Shown: positions 30,943 through 39,974 of the stretch, one piece after another | How positions within the stretch are numbered: the first letter of the stretch is position 1 | Layout: the number at the start of each line of letters is the position of its first letter | Source: UBA6107 sp964459385 | GTDB taxonomy: Bacteria > Chloroflexota > Anaerolineae > Anaerolineales > Anaerolineaceae | Reading direction: 5' to 3' | Assembly: GCA_964459385.1 (NCBI GenBank) | Contig: CAYWLG010000013.1 | Location: forward strand, 11,740-75,739 | Length of the DNA stretch: 64,000 nt | Made by a program: the position numbers and the translations under genes | Notes under the pieces: model-generated | What the model saw: only the letters and a program-made list of their open reading frames with translations | Told to the model about the DNA's origin: nothing | The model's database searches: none

Positions 30943-31964
30943 GTTCGGCTGCCGGCAAGAACGTTCATATTCTGCACGGCGATGACAGTTTCAGCCTGAA
31001 CCGCAAGATCAAAGAACTGCTGTCCACGGCCGGGAACCCCACCGAGGTGGACATGAACACCACCCGCCTCGACGGCAAGCTGGCTTCTTTTGATGAGATC
31101 GTCACGGCCGCCACCACCCTGCCTTTCTTCGGCGGGGCGCGTTGGATCGTGCTGGATTCTGCCCTGAGCAAGATCGACAAGTCGAAGGTGGAAAAATTTC
31201 AGAAGCTGTTGGATGGCCTGCCCGAGATCAATCACCTGATAATGGCGCTGGAGGATCATCAGCGCTGGCGCAAAGACGCCAACGGCCGTTGGATTCAGGT
31301 ATGGGAAACCCTGCACGACAAGCACTGGCTGGTGCAGTGGGCGCAGGCACATGAAGACAGCAGTGAAATACTCCCCTTTCCGCTGCCCGATGAAAAGGCG
31401 ATGGATGCCTGGGTCAGCAGCGAGGTGCAGCGTCAGGGCGGCAAGATCGCTGCCGATGCCGCACGCGAGCTGAGCCGCCACGTGGGCAATGAAACCAGCA
31501 TCGCCAGCCAGGAGATCGGTAAACTGCTCATGTACGTGAACTACGAACGGCCGATCACGGTCAAAGATGTGATCGAAATGGTTTCCGATGAGGGCAGCGC
31601 CGACGTTTTCGTGATGCTCGATGCCCTGGCAGAGGGCCAGGTGCAGCAAGCCCAATCGCTGCTGCATCGTCTGCTCGAAGAAGACCCGCCCGAGGTGATT
31701 TTGGGGGCGGTCAGCCATCGTTTTCGCCAACTGCTGCAAGTGCGCGAAGCACTCGACGAACACGAAGACCTCAAGGTGCTGGTGGACCGCAAGGTGATCT
31801 TCAACAATCAATCTGCCAAATACGCGGCGCATGCGCGTCGTTTCAGCATGGCCAAACTGGAATCGCTTTATAAACGATTGCTCGAAATGGATATCCAATC
31901 CAAAACTTCTCAGATCGACCTGGGGGCGAACCTGGAACTTTTCATCATGGAGTCCAATCATTAA
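30939..31964 (+). CDS. holA: DNA polymerase III delta subunit
   Basis: 341 residues, the usual HolA size. The opening VHILHGDDSFSLNRKIKELL, with the degenerate nucleotide-binding fold, and the middle ARELSRHVGNETSIASQEIGKLLMYV are characteristic. The C-terminal collar domain ends in AKYAAHARRFSMAKLESLYKRLLEMD. Delta opens the beta clamp during loading; the clamp gene dnaN is also in this window, 29 kb away. The four-base overlap ATGA with DUF6391 implies translational coupling. Confidence 0.9.
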   Translation: MSSAAGKNVHILHGDDSFSLNRKIKELLSTAGNPTEVDMNTTRLDGKLASFDEIVTAATTLPFFGGARWIVLDSALSKIDKSKVEKFQKLLDGLPEINHLIMALEDHQRWRKDANGRWIQVWETLHDKHWLVQWAQAHEDSSEILPFPLPDEKAMDAWVSSEVQRQGGKIAADAARELSRHVGNETSIASQEIGKLLMYVNYERPITVKDVIEMVSDEGSADVFVMLDALAEGQVQQAQSLLHRLLEEDPPEVILGAVSHRFRQLLQVREALDEHEDLKVLVDRKVIFNNQSAKYAAHARRFSMAKLESLYKRLLEMDIQSKTSQIDLGANLELFIMESNH

Positions 31965-31997
31965 TTCTAGAAATAATAGAAAGATCAGGAAAAGAAA

Positions 31998-33062
31998 ATG
32001 TCTCACTTATTTGAACCCCTCACCATAAAAGATGTTACCCTGCGTAACCGCATCGGGGTTTCCCCCATGTGTCAGTATTCTTACAGCGACGGTTTTTCAA
32101 ACGATTGGCAGTTGGTAACGCTGGGCGCCAAAGCCAGCGGCGGCGCCGGATTGGTCATTTTTGAAGCCACCGCCGTGGAAGCCCGCGGCCGCATCACCCC
32201 CTTCGATGCGGGCATCTGGAAAGACGAACAGATCGAACCGCTGGCGCGCGTGGTGCGTTTCGTGCAGGAACAGGGCGCCGTGGCAGGCATTCAGATCGCC
32301 CATGCCGGGCGCAAGGCCTGCACCAGCCAACCCTGGATGGGTGGCAAGCCCGTCCCCGCTGGCGACGCAAGCAGGTGGCCCGTGGTGGGCGCCAGCCCAC
32401 TGGCCTTCACCAGTGAACATCAGGTGCCGCATGAACTCAGCGTGAGCGAAATTCATGAGGTGCAGCAAAACTTTGCAGCGGCCGCCCAGCGGGTGCTGGC
32501 TGCCGGGTTCACCTGGCTCGAGCTCCACGCCGCGCACGGTTATCTGATCCATTCCTTCCTCTCTCCGCTTTCCAACCAGCGCAGCGACGAATACGGCGGC
32601 TCGTTCGAGAACCGCATGCGCATGCTGGTCGAGACGGTGCAGGCCGTTCAAAAGGTTTGGCCGGAGCGCCTGCCACTGACGGTGCGCATTTCGGGCACCG
32701 AGTGGGTGGAAGGCGGCTGGGATGTCGAGCAGTCGGTGGCGCTGGGCAAGGTGCTCAAAGCCGCCGGGGTGGACCTGATCGATTGTTCTTCGGGCGGTAA
32801 CGTGCCCAAAGCGATTATGCCGCGCGACCCCGGTTATCAGGTACACATTGCAGATGCCGTGCGCAATCAGGCGGGCATCCCCAGTGCCGCCGTGGGTCTG
32901 ATCAGCGATCCGCACATGGCTGACGAGATCGTGCGCAGCGGCAAAGCCGACCTGGTGCTGCTGGCGCGCGAACTGCTGCGCAATCCCAACTGGCCCATCC
33001 GTGCCGCACAAGAACTGGGGCAGCCCCTGCCCGTACCTGCCCAGTATCTGCGGGCCTACTGA
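31998..33062 (+). CDS. Old yellow enzyme, YqjM-type NADPH dehydrogenase
   Basis: 354 residues. The flavin-site Cys is in GVSPMCQYSYSDG, typical of the YqjM/thermophilic-like class. The substrate-binding HxxH is in LELHAAHGYLIHSFLSPLSNQR, and the FMN-phosphate loop is near GLISDPHMADEIVRSGKADLVLLAR. It would reduce activated alkenes with NADPH. Residues AHAGRK and the ending LARELLRNPNWP fit the family. It starts 33 bases after holA but is functionally unrelated. A strong terminator follows. Confidence 0.92.
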   Translation: MSHLFEPLTIKDVTLRNRIGVSPMCQYSYSDGFSNDWQLVTLGAKASGGAGLVIFEATAVEARGRITPFDAGIWKDEQIEPLARVVRFVQEQGAVAGIQIAHAGRKACTSQPWMGGKPVPAGDASRWPVVGASPLAFTSEHQVPHELSVSEIHEVQQNFAAAAQRVLAAGFTWLELHAAHGYLIHSFLSPLSNQRSDEYGGSFENRMRMLVETVQAVQKVWPERLPLTVRISGTEWVEGGWDVEQSVALGKVLKAAGVDLIDCSSGGNVPKAIMPRDPGYQVHIADAVRNQAGIPSAAVGLISDPHMADEIVRSGKADLVLLARELLRNPNWPIRAAQELGQPLPVPAQYLRAY

Positions 33063-33076
33063 TCCTTTATAAAAGC

Positions 33077-33117
33077 AAAAATGCCTTCCGGGTTAATCCA
33101 GAAGGCATTTTTCTTTT
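33077..33117. terminator. Bidirectional terminator between the OYE gene and galE
   Basis: AAAAATGCCTTC (33077-33088) pairs perfectly with GAAGGCATTTTT (33101-33112), followed by CTTTTTAA. It serves the convergent genes on both strands. Confidence 0.9.
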
Positions 33118-33139
33118 TAATTCAGCCTGCGCAGGTCGT

Positions 33140-34150
33140 TTACAACCCCAACATCTGAGCGCGTTTCTCGTCCCATTTGAGGGCGTCTGAGATGCCGGCC
33201 TCGATGGGCAGTTCCGCCTGCCAGCCCAGCAGGCGCAGGGCCGTGTCGGCGTTGCAGTAAGAGCCGGCCACGTCGCCGGGGCGGGGGCCGGTCTCGACCT
33301 TGTTGATGGTCTGGCCGTACACCTTTTCGAAGGCGGTCACCAGCTCTTTCACGGTCACTCCGCGGCCGGTGCCCAAGTTGATGACCAGATAATTCTCCAC
33401 CGGGCTGCCGGCGCGTTCAAAGACCTGATCGAACTCGGTAAGGGCCTTCACGTGCGCGCGGGCCAGATCCCACACGTGGATGTAATCGCGAATGCCCGTG
33501 CCGTCGCGGGTGGTATAGTCGTTGCCCGTGATCTGAAAGACCGGCAGGCGTCCCTGGGCCACCTCGACCAGCTTGCCCAACACGTGGGTGGGGTTTTTCA
33601 CATACAACCCGCTGCGCATCTTGGGGTCAGCGCCAATGGGATTAAAGTAACGCAGGGCAATGCCCTTCATGCTGTAAGCCGCGCAGAAATCCTTGAGGAT
33701 CATCTCCATCATATATTTGGTGCGCGCGTAGGGGCTGGAGGGTTTGAGCGGCGCTTCTTCGGTAACCATGAAACCGGGCACCACATCGTAGAGCGAGGCC
33801 GATGAGCTGAAGACCACTTTGCCGTGGTCGAGCTTGTGCAAAATACGGAAAAGCTCCAGCGACTTGGCCACGTTATCCAGATAGTAGTCGTAGGGCTTTG
33901 AGACCGACTCCGGCACCACGATCAGCGCCGCACAGTGCACCGTGGCCTGAATATCGGGATGGTCGCTGAAGATCTGCGTCAGCAGCGCTTCATCGGCGAT
34001 ATCGCCATGATAGAAAATGCGTCCCTGCGTGAATTCGGAGCGACCGGTGATGAGCGAATCGAGAATGACCGGGGTGTGGCCTGCCTCTTCGAGGGCAGAG
34101 GCGATGGTGCTGCCGATATAACCGGCGCCGCCGGTAATGAGAAATTTCAT
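33140..34150 (-). CDS. galE: UDP-glucose 4-epimerase
   Basis: 336 residues of the extended SDR family. The NAD-binding loop is TGGAGYIG at the N-terminus, and HCAALIVVPESV is typical of GalE. The catalytic SSSASLYD and YARTK (YxxxK) are present. The C-terminal NLGTGRGVTVKELV and GPRPGDVAGSYCNA match GalE. It interconverts UDP-glucose and UDP-galactose for surface polysaccharides or galactose use. It is not obviously in an operon with comEC, which lies 97 bases upstream in the same direction. Confidence 0.95.
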   Translation of the reverse strand: MKFLITGGAGYIGSTIASALEEAGHTPVILDSLITGRSEFTQGRIFYHGDIADEALLTQIFSDHPDIQATVHCAALIVVPESVSKPYDYYLDNVAKSLELFRILHKLDHGKVVFSSSASLYDVVPGFMVTEEAPLKPSSPYARTKYMMEMILKDFCAAYSMKGIALRYFNPIGADPKMRSGLYVKNPTHVLGKLVEVAQGRLPVFQITGNDYTTRDGTGIRDYIHVWDLARAHVKALTEFDQVFERAGSPVENYLVINLGTGRGVTVKELVTAFEKVYGQTINKVETGPRPGDVAGSYCNADTALRLLGWQAELPIEAGISDALKWDEKRAQMLGL

Positions 34151-34247
34151 GGGTCACCTTTGCAAAAGGATGGAATGAGTTTCAACCGGTTAAGTATAAC
34201 GCCAAAAAACAGGGATTCCTTGTTTGAAGAAGAACGACGAAATTCTT

Positions 34248-36545
34248 TTACGGTTGCGTTTTCAAGGCAATTCCGCTGCCGTTGCTGATGATCTCAATAG
34301 CTGAATACTCGTCCAGCCCCAGCCAGGAAGGATCGGGGGACAGCGACGGGCTGTTCCACAAGATCGTCTGCGCACCCAGGTTCTGCCACATGTCGGCGGG
34401 CAGGTACTCGATGTCGTCTTCGTTCAAGATCAAAACGTTAAGACCGGCCAGTTCTGACTCTTTGTAAACCAGCAACTGACCCGGAGAAGCGCCGCCGGGA
34501 ATCAGAATCTTCACCTCGCCGTAGCGAATGAGCAAAGCGGTGTGATGCAGGTCAACCGCCAGCGGCAGCACGGTGAGGTCGTCTTCGAGGTGAATACTTT
34601 CTGTGTCGCTCAGCTTTTTCACCTTTGCTGAGGCAGGCAGAATGGCCGCAGATTCCTCCTGGCCGATCAGATAAGCCGGTGGTGCCAGAATCACCTCATC
34701 CACAGGCAAACGGTCGTTCAGTTCGAGGATGTTCCTCGCCGCAGCCAGGTCGGTGGCCAGCGCCGCATCCAGATGAAAATTCCAGGGCGAAAGCGCCGGG
34801 CTGAGCGCGGCTGCCAGGGCGTTGCTTTCAGAAGCGGGGTCGATCAGCAGCGTATAACCGCCGGGAGAGGTGAGGAGCAAAGAAGATTCGTCTTCACTGC
34901 GCAGCAGCCTGAGATGCAGACGGCCATCAGGCGCACGCCACAGGGCCAGCCAGAGCACGAAGGCCAGCAAGAACAAGCCGACGGCCGCATAGATCCAGCG
35001 AAAGTTCTTAAAAAATTCGTGCAGCATCTTGCGAAACAGAAACAGCAGCACCAACAGCATGGCCAGGATCGAAAAGGCAATGGCCGATTCGGCAGAAAGC
35101 GTCATGGCACCTCCGTGGATGCGCGCCAGCAAGGTGACGATCCAATTGGAATAGGCCAGCAGGGGCCAGGTAAAGAGGGCGGCCAACTGTCCAAGCGGCA
35201 GCCAAACCATGCCCAGCAAAGTGGTGAGCATGCCGCCCACCAGCACGGCCGGCTGAACCGGCAATACCAGCGGATTGGCCAGCAGCGAGGTGAGCGAGAG
35301 CCGTGAAAATTGCAGCAAGATCACCGGCAGGGTGGTCACCTGGGCCGCCAGGGTGAAGAGAAAATATTCACTGAGCGGGCCAGTCAGACGATTGCTGGTC
35401 TCTTTCGGCAGCCGGCGCGACAGCAGGGCTTTCAGCCATCCTTGCAGCGGGTCGGCGAACAGCATCAGCCCCAGCGTGGCCGCAAACGAAAGTTGAAAGC
35501 TCACGTCCCAGGGCAACTGCGGGTTGAACAGGCACATTGCCCCGGCGGTCAGCCCCAGAGCGTTCAGTCCGCTGTTCTTGCGCCCGATGAGATGCCCGCC
35601 AAAGGCGAGGATCGCCATGATGGCCGCGCGCAGCACCGCTGGCGAGGCACCGACAAAGAGCGTGTAAACGATCAGCACCAGACCGGTGAGCGGCAGCGAC
35701 CAGTAACGATTGGTCAATTTTGTGAAGAGCGCCGAAAAGATCGCCGCCAGAATGGCCATATTAAAACCGGAAATGGCGATGATATGCGCCGTGCCGGTGT
35801 CTCGATAGGCCTGCGCGGTTATGGGCGGCAGATTATTGTCGTTGCCCAGCAAGATGCCTTCCAGCAGCCCCGATTCAGGCTGCGGAAAGAGGCAATAGAT
35901 CGTTTTGGCCGCCACCTGACGCACCGTCTCAAGTGTTTGGGCAAAGACCCCCGCCTGACCCGAATCGAGTTGCTGCACCGAGGTAGGGTAATAGATGATG
36001 GTGTAAATGCCTTGGTGTTCCAGATAGGCACGATAAGAAAAATCGCCCGCTTCTGAAGGCGTTCTGGGCGTGGCGGTCATGCGCAGCAGGTCGCCCAACT
36101 GCCACTGTGCCGTTCTGGGCAGGCGGGCCAGAGCAGCCCCCTGCACCTGGCTAAAGTGCATCGTAGCCGGGTCGTAGACTTCGCGCACTGAAAGGTGCAG
36201 GTAGATGAAATCTTCGCGCACATCGGGGCTGCGATCTACCACGGCCACCAGTTGATAAGTGCCCCGCTCGTTATACCAGGGTAGATCGTGCTCGTTCCAA
36301 TTGGGCTGGGCCAGTGACATGCGCAGGCCGCCCAGAGCGAGAAAGAAAAACAAAAGGAAAGGGGAAACAAAGAGCAGACGGCGCAGCTTTTCAAACCATT
36401 TGCTGTGCCAAAGAATTTTTTGCAAACCGAACAAGAATAAAGAAACACCCCCAACTGTCAGCCATGCCCAGAGCGGAATCTGCCACTGCTTTTCCAGCAG
36501 CAATCCGGTGATGAAGGCGGCGGCGATCCAGAAGAGGGGCATCAT
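34248..36545 (-). CDS. comEC: ComEC/Rec2 DNA uptake channel protein
   Basis: 765 residues. N-terminal membrane helices and an OB-type periplasmic region (LPRTAQWQLGDLLRMTATP) precede the competence core, GLLEGILLGNDNNLPPITAQ followed by AYRDTGTAHIIAISGFNMAI. The membrane domain continues to about residue 535. The C-terminal 220 residues have the position of the metallo-beta-lactamase domain, but the metal-binding THxxxDH text is replaced by LATDLAAARN. It should carry single-stranded DNA across the membrane in transformation. The start overlaps no gene and lies 14 bases after the upstream methyltransferase-like gene. Confidence 0.9.
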   Translation of the reverse strand: MMPLFWIAAAFITGLLLEKQWQIPLWAWLTVGGVSLFLFGLQKILWHSKWFEKLRRLLFVSPFLLFFFLALGGLRMSLAQPNWNEHDLPWYNERGTYQLVAVVDRSPDVREDFIYLHLSVREVYDPATMHFSQVQGAALARLPRTAQWQLGDLLRMTATPRTPSEAGDFSYRAYLEHQGIYTIIYYPTSVQQLDSGQAGVFAQTLETVRQVAAKTIYCLFPQPESGLLEGILLGNDNNLPPITAQAYRDTGTAHIIAISGFNMAILAAIFSALFTKLTNRYWSLPLTGLVLIVYTLFVGASPAVLRAAIMAILAFGGHLIGRKNSGLNALGLTAGAMCLFNPQLPWDVSFQLSFAATLGLMLFADPLQGWLKALLSRRLPKETSNRLTGPLSEYFLFTLAAQVTTLPVILLQFSRLSLTSLLANPLVLPVQPAVLVGGMLTTLLGMVWLPLGQLAALFTWPLLAYSNWIVTLLARIHGGAMTLSAESAIAFSILAMLLVLLFLFRKMLHEFFKNFRWIYAAVGLFLLAFVLWLALWRAPDGRLHLRLLRSEDESSLLLTSPGGYTLLIDPASESNALAAALSPALSPWNFHLDAALATDLAAARNILELNDRLPVDEVILAPPAYLIGQEESAAILPASAKVKKLSDTESIHLEDDLTVLPLAVDLHHTALLIRYGEVKILIPGGASPGQLLVYKESELAGLNVLILNEDDIEYLPADMWQNLGAQTILWNSPSLSPDPSWLGLDEYSAIEIISNGSGIALKTQP

Positions 36546-36559
36546 TGCAGGGAGGTCGT

Positions 36560-37162
36560 TCAGCGTTTGAATTTTGGAATGAAGGCAGGGGTCTCTTTTT
36601 TATAGGCGCGGTAGGCGTCCCCGAAGGCCAGGATCAGCTTGTTCTCTTCAAAGAGCGAGCCGATGACGGTATAGAGGGTGACGCCCAGAAAGAGCGCCAG
36701 CAGGTTCCAGGTCATGATCGGACTGAGCCAGATAAAGAGAAAACTGAAGCTGTAGATGGGATGGCGCATCCAGCGATAAAAACTGCCGGTATTGAGCTTT
36801 TCATCGGGGGCGGTCAGCGATCTAAAGAGCAGCACATCCAGGCCAAAAAAAGCCATTGGACGGCTGTCCAAGACGCTTTTGGCAGCGGCCAGTGCGGCAG
36901 CCAACTCGATCAGGCCGGTGACGATCAGCCAGGGAAGCGGAATGCGATAGATCACTTTATCTGGGAAGAGAAAGACCAGCGCGATATAACCCAGGCTGGT
37001 CAGACCCGCCACGACCACAAAGAAGAGGCGGTAATACTTCTTGCCCGCACTGCCAGCCCAGTGCACGGCTTTTTCTTTGAGCCACAAGGAAGCCAGCAGT
37101 GAGTGAATCAGGCCGAAGATCAGCCCGGCCAGCAGAATCCAGTAAAAACCAGTATTTGCCAT
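36560..37162 (-). CDS. ICMT/PEMT-like membrane methyltransferase family protein
   Basis: 200 residues from ATG 37162, with AAAGGA ten bases upstream; ATG 37171 is also in frame. Five membrane segments are apparent. The C-terminal signature YRWMRHPIYSFSFLFIWLSP, then TLYTVIGSLFEENKLILAFGDAYRAYKKETPAFIP, matches the isoprenylcysteine/phospholipid methyltransferase fold with the RHP and EE-x-x-L motifs. The substrate is unknown; a lipid or isoprenoid acid is likely. comEC follows after 14 bases. Confidence 0.8.
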   Translation of the reverse strand: MANTGFYWILLAGLIFGLIHSLLASLWLKEKAVHWAGSAGKKYYRLFFVVVAGLTSLGYIALVFLFPDKVIYRIPLPWLIVTGLIELAAALAAAKSVLDSRPMAFFGLDVLLFRSLTAPDEKLNTGSFYRWMRHPIYSFSFLFIWLSPIMTWNLLALFLGVTLYTVIGSLFEENKLILAFGDAYRAYKKETPAFIPKFKR

Positions 37163-37211
37163 CGTTTGCATCCTTTCACTATTATAGATGCAAAATTCGG
37201 CACAAGGTGAG

Positions 37212-38684
37212 CTAGAAGGTTTGGTAAACGAAGGGAGCCACGTTGTTTGAGTAAGTAGCCAGCACGATCACGGTGAGCAGCACGACCACCACCACGATCT
37301 GCGCCCAGCGCGGCCACTGCTGCAAGAAAAGCTCGCTCTTGCGGCGGTTCTGGTCCAGATCAATGAAGATCGCCACGGTCAGCAGGCCCAAAATGGCCAG
37401 GTTCATATACTGCGTTCCCGTCAGCGCCGGATAAGGAATCTCGTTGTGGAGCGCCTGAACATAGAGGTGCAGGTCGGGCTTGACCCAATGCAAGAGCGAT
37501 TGCCAGTAAAGCAGGGCCGTTTGCAGCGGCATCTTGAAAGGCACCCAGGCCAGCACGGCAAAGACGAAGGTGATGCCGGTATTCAGTCCCTGCTTCCAGC
37601 GCGGGCGCTCGTTCAGCGGCCCCTGCGGACGGATCTTCTGCGCCAGGTGCTCTACGATCTGGTAGATGCCATGCAGTCCGCCCCACAGCAGCATGTTCCA
37701 TGAAATGCCGTGCCAGAGGGCGCTCACCCCCATCGTGATCAGCGGCGGCACGATCATGTTGACCCAGCCCTTCAGCTTGGACTTGCTGTGCATGATCTTC
37801 CACGAAAGGGGCAGATAAATGTAATCGCGCAGCCAGTTCGACAGGCTGATGTGCCAGCGTGCCCAGAATTCAGAGAAGTTGCGCGAGAGGTAAGGCAGGT
37901 TAAAGTTGTTGGTCAGCTCAATGCCAAACCACAGGCTGACGCCGCGCACGATCAGGGTATAACCGGCGAAGTCGTTATAGAGCGCAAACGAGTAAGCGAC
38001 CAGCCACAGCAGCAGTTGCAGCCCGCCATATTGAGCGGGTTGGGTAAAGGCGGCCGCCGGGATCAGGTTAAACAACGGATCGGCGAAAACCATCTTGCGC
38101 AGCAGACCGCTCACGATCAGCACCGCGCTGCGCTCCAACAGAGGGCGATCCACTGCCAGCGGGTTTTCCAGCCGTGCGAAAAACTGTTTGGCCTTTTCAA
38201 CCGGGCCCGAAACCACACGCGGAAAGTAAAAAGCATACAGCGAGAAGAGCAAAAGGTTCTTCTGCGCTGTCATGCGCCCGTTGGAAACATCCATCAGGTA
38301 GCTGACCCACTGCACGGCCATAAAAGAAAGGCCGATCGGCATGAGCAGTTTCAGCCCATCGCTGAGCGGGGCTTTCAACAAAGCCGCCAGCCAGGGCAGG
38401 TAGAAATTGTTGTACTTGAAGACCAGAATGGCCAAAATGTTCAGGGCGATGCCGGCATAAAACCAGACCCGGCGCTGCTTCTGCTCAGGGGCAACGTGCA
38501 ACCCGATCCAGAAGTTCAGCAGGGTGAGCAGGCTCAGGCTGATGACGAACTGCCACGACCAGGTGAACAGAAACCCGAGCGAAACGAGCAGCAGCCAGGG
38601 GGTCTTGAAGCGCTGCGGCAGGAAGCGATAGAGCAGCGCCGCTGCGCATGCAAAGACAAAGAAGAGCAGTGTGGTCACCGTCAT
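37212..38684 (-). CDS. MBOAT family membrane O-acyltransferase (AlgI-like)
   Basis: 490 residues with about 11 membrane segments. The AlgI/DltB-type signatures are FWARWHISLSNWLRDYIYLPL and VSALWHGISWNMLLWGGLHG, the second holding the catalytic His. PRVVSGPVEKAKQF is also typical. It would move an acyl group, usually acetyl, across the membrane for transfer to a surface polymer. Its start overlaps the stop of the SGNH-like gene by four bases, and such partners finish the transfer outside the membrane. Confidence 0.92.
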   Translation of the reverse strand: MTVTTLLFFVFACAAALLYRFLPQRFKTPWLLLVSLGFLFTWSWQFVISLSLLTLLNFWIGLHVAPEQKQRRVWFYAGIALNILAILVFKYNNFYLPWLAALLKAPLSDGLKLLMPIGLSFMAVQWVSYLMDVSNGRMTAQKNLLLFSLYAFYFPRVVSGPVEKAKQFFARLENPLAVDRPLLERSAVLIVSGLLRKMVFADPLFNLIPAAAFTQPAQYGGLQLLLWLVAYSFALYNDFAGYTLIVRGVSLWFGIELTNNFNLPYLSRNFSEFWARWHISLSNWLRDYIYLPLSWKIMHSKSKLKGWVNMIVPPLITMGVSALWHGISWNMLLWGGLHGIYQIVEHLAQKIRPQGPLNERPRWKQGLNTGITFVFAVLAWVPFKMPLQTALLYWQSLLHWVKPDLHLYVQALHNEIPYPALTGTQYMNLAILGLLTVAIFIDLDQNRRKSELFLQQWPRWAQIVVVVVLLTVIVLATYSNNVAPFVYQTF

Positions 38685-39796
38685 GGCAGGGTTGCTCCGC
38701 TTGAAGGCTGTAAACAGATCTGCTGCTCATTACACAGGTCGCCCAATTGGCTGCCCAGATATTGAGAGTAAATGGGAGCACCAATCCGGTTCAGATGATG
38801 GTTGTCGGAACGACCGTTCAACGGGATGCGCATTTGATTGATGGTAGGAATAAAATAGCTTCCCGCGGCGCTGATGATCTCGTTGATCTCGGTCAGGTAA
38901 GCGGGGCGGGCGTTGTCATCGTCAAAATAACCATAATAGGTAGGGTAAACGGGGATTTCACTGAACAGTACCCTTACCCCCTTCTCCTGCAGAGAGAGGA
39001 TTTCTTTTAAAGCCTCGATCTTCTCAGGGGCCATTTTATAGTTCTTGAGTTCGGCAAAGATCGGGGCATCTTGGGGGTTGGCCGGGTCCGGCTTGCGTAT
39101 GATGCTCTCGATCTTGGGTTTTTTGGCATCTTCTTCGTAGCCGGTTTCCCATGTAGCGTCCTGCCGGTGGTAGGCAGTGTTATAAGAAGTAAGAAAATCA
39201 TAGCGCGACCAGTTGCGAAAAGCCAAAAGATGCTGCAAAGCCTGCGAATGATCCACGATAAAGCCCTGCAAAGACCAGTGGCCGATCTGATACTGCATCC
39301 AGGCGTTGTTCAAAAACTCCTGCGCAACGTCATCGCCGTTATTGGCTATATAATCACGCATTTCTGTGTAAACAAGCAGTGTGCCCGGATGATAATTTTC
39401 GACCAGATAATTGCAGAGAATGGCGACCGAGCTGACGGTTAAACCCTCCACGCCAAAGTTGAAGATGCGTAATTGGTCGCCGGTCAGTTCGGCGTAGCGA
39501 TTGGCCGCCGTGCCGGGGATAATCCCCGTGTTCACCATCGAGTTACCGATCACGATGACATCTACGCCGCCATACTTGTTCACGTAATCTTCCAACTTGA
39601 ACAGCTTTTGCTCGAATTGGGCGTGATAACTGCCGACCGATCTTACCGGCAGGAAATTGGCGAAAAGGTTCAAACGAAAGGCAGCCTCAAGGGCACCAAA
39701 AAGGGCCCCGAAGACGAGAAGACCGATCACACAGGTGACGATGAAAGAATGGGCAGGGGTATTTGTGGAAGGTTGTTTTTGTGTCGTTGGATTCAT
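38681..39796 (-). CDS. SGNH-like partner of the MBOAT acyltransferase
   Basis: 371 residues. One N-terminal membrane anchor (SFIVTCVIGLLVFGALFGALEAAF) is followed by an extracytoplasmic domain. Block I VIVIGNSMVNTGI contains the nucleophilic Ser as in AlgJ/AlgX or DltD-like proteins, and the C-terminal SDNHHLNRIGAPIYSQYL holds the Asp/His pair. It probably accepts the acyl group from the MBOAT protein and places it on a cell-surface glycan. The sequence ends in a Cys-containing tail (LCNEQQICLQ). It is translationally coupled to the MBOAT gene, and a 14-bp hairpin ends just before its start codon. Confidence 0.8.
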   Translation of the reverse strand: MNPTTQKQPSTNTPAHSFIVTCVIGLLVFGALFGALEAAFRLNLFANFLPVRSVGSYHAQFEQKLFKLEDYVNKYGGVDVIVIGNSMVNTGIIPGTAANRYAELTGDQLRIFNFGVEGLTVSSVAILCNYLVENYHPGTLLVYTEMRDYIANNGDDVAQEFLNNAWMQYQIGHWSLQGFIVDHSQALQHLLAFRNWSRYDFLTSYNTAYHRQDATWETGYEEDAKKPKIESIIRKPDPANPQDAPIFAELKNYKMAPEKIEALKEILSLQEKGVRVLFSEIPVYPTYYGYFDDDNARPAYLTEINEIISAAGSYFIPTINQMRIPLNGRSDNHHLNRIGAPIYSQYLGSQLGDLCNEQQICLQPSSGATLP

Positions 39797-39798
39797 AA

Positions 39799-39836
39799 AA
39801 TAAAGGGCTGACCTTTGTAAACGTCAGTCCTTTATT
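39799..39836 (-). promoter_or_regulatory. 14-bp hairpin ending beside the SGNH gene start
   Basis: AATAAAGGGCTGAC (39799-39812) pairs with GTCAGTCCTTTATT (39823-39836) with one wobble pair. On the minus strand the hairpin ends two bases before the ATG at 39796 and holds AAAGG, the likely ribosome site, at the loop/arm edge. It may be a terminator of the DUF368 gene or a structure that limits translation of the acylation operon. Confidence 0.45.
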
Positions 39837-39974
39837 ATAACAGTCAAATATTATGTGCTTTGAGCGCGGAATTGATCCGCAATTAACCTTACTGTAAGAA
39901 ACAACGTTGGTTCAATAAAAGTGTTGCCATCCGGCACAGAAAAGGTGCCGCTTTTATTAAAAAGGCATTGAAAC

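Noticed and set aside
30852..32006. Long open frame antisense to holA (384 codons)
   Set aside because: It is a GC-rich shadow frame rich in Arg, His and Gln. holA on the plus strand has clear homology features.
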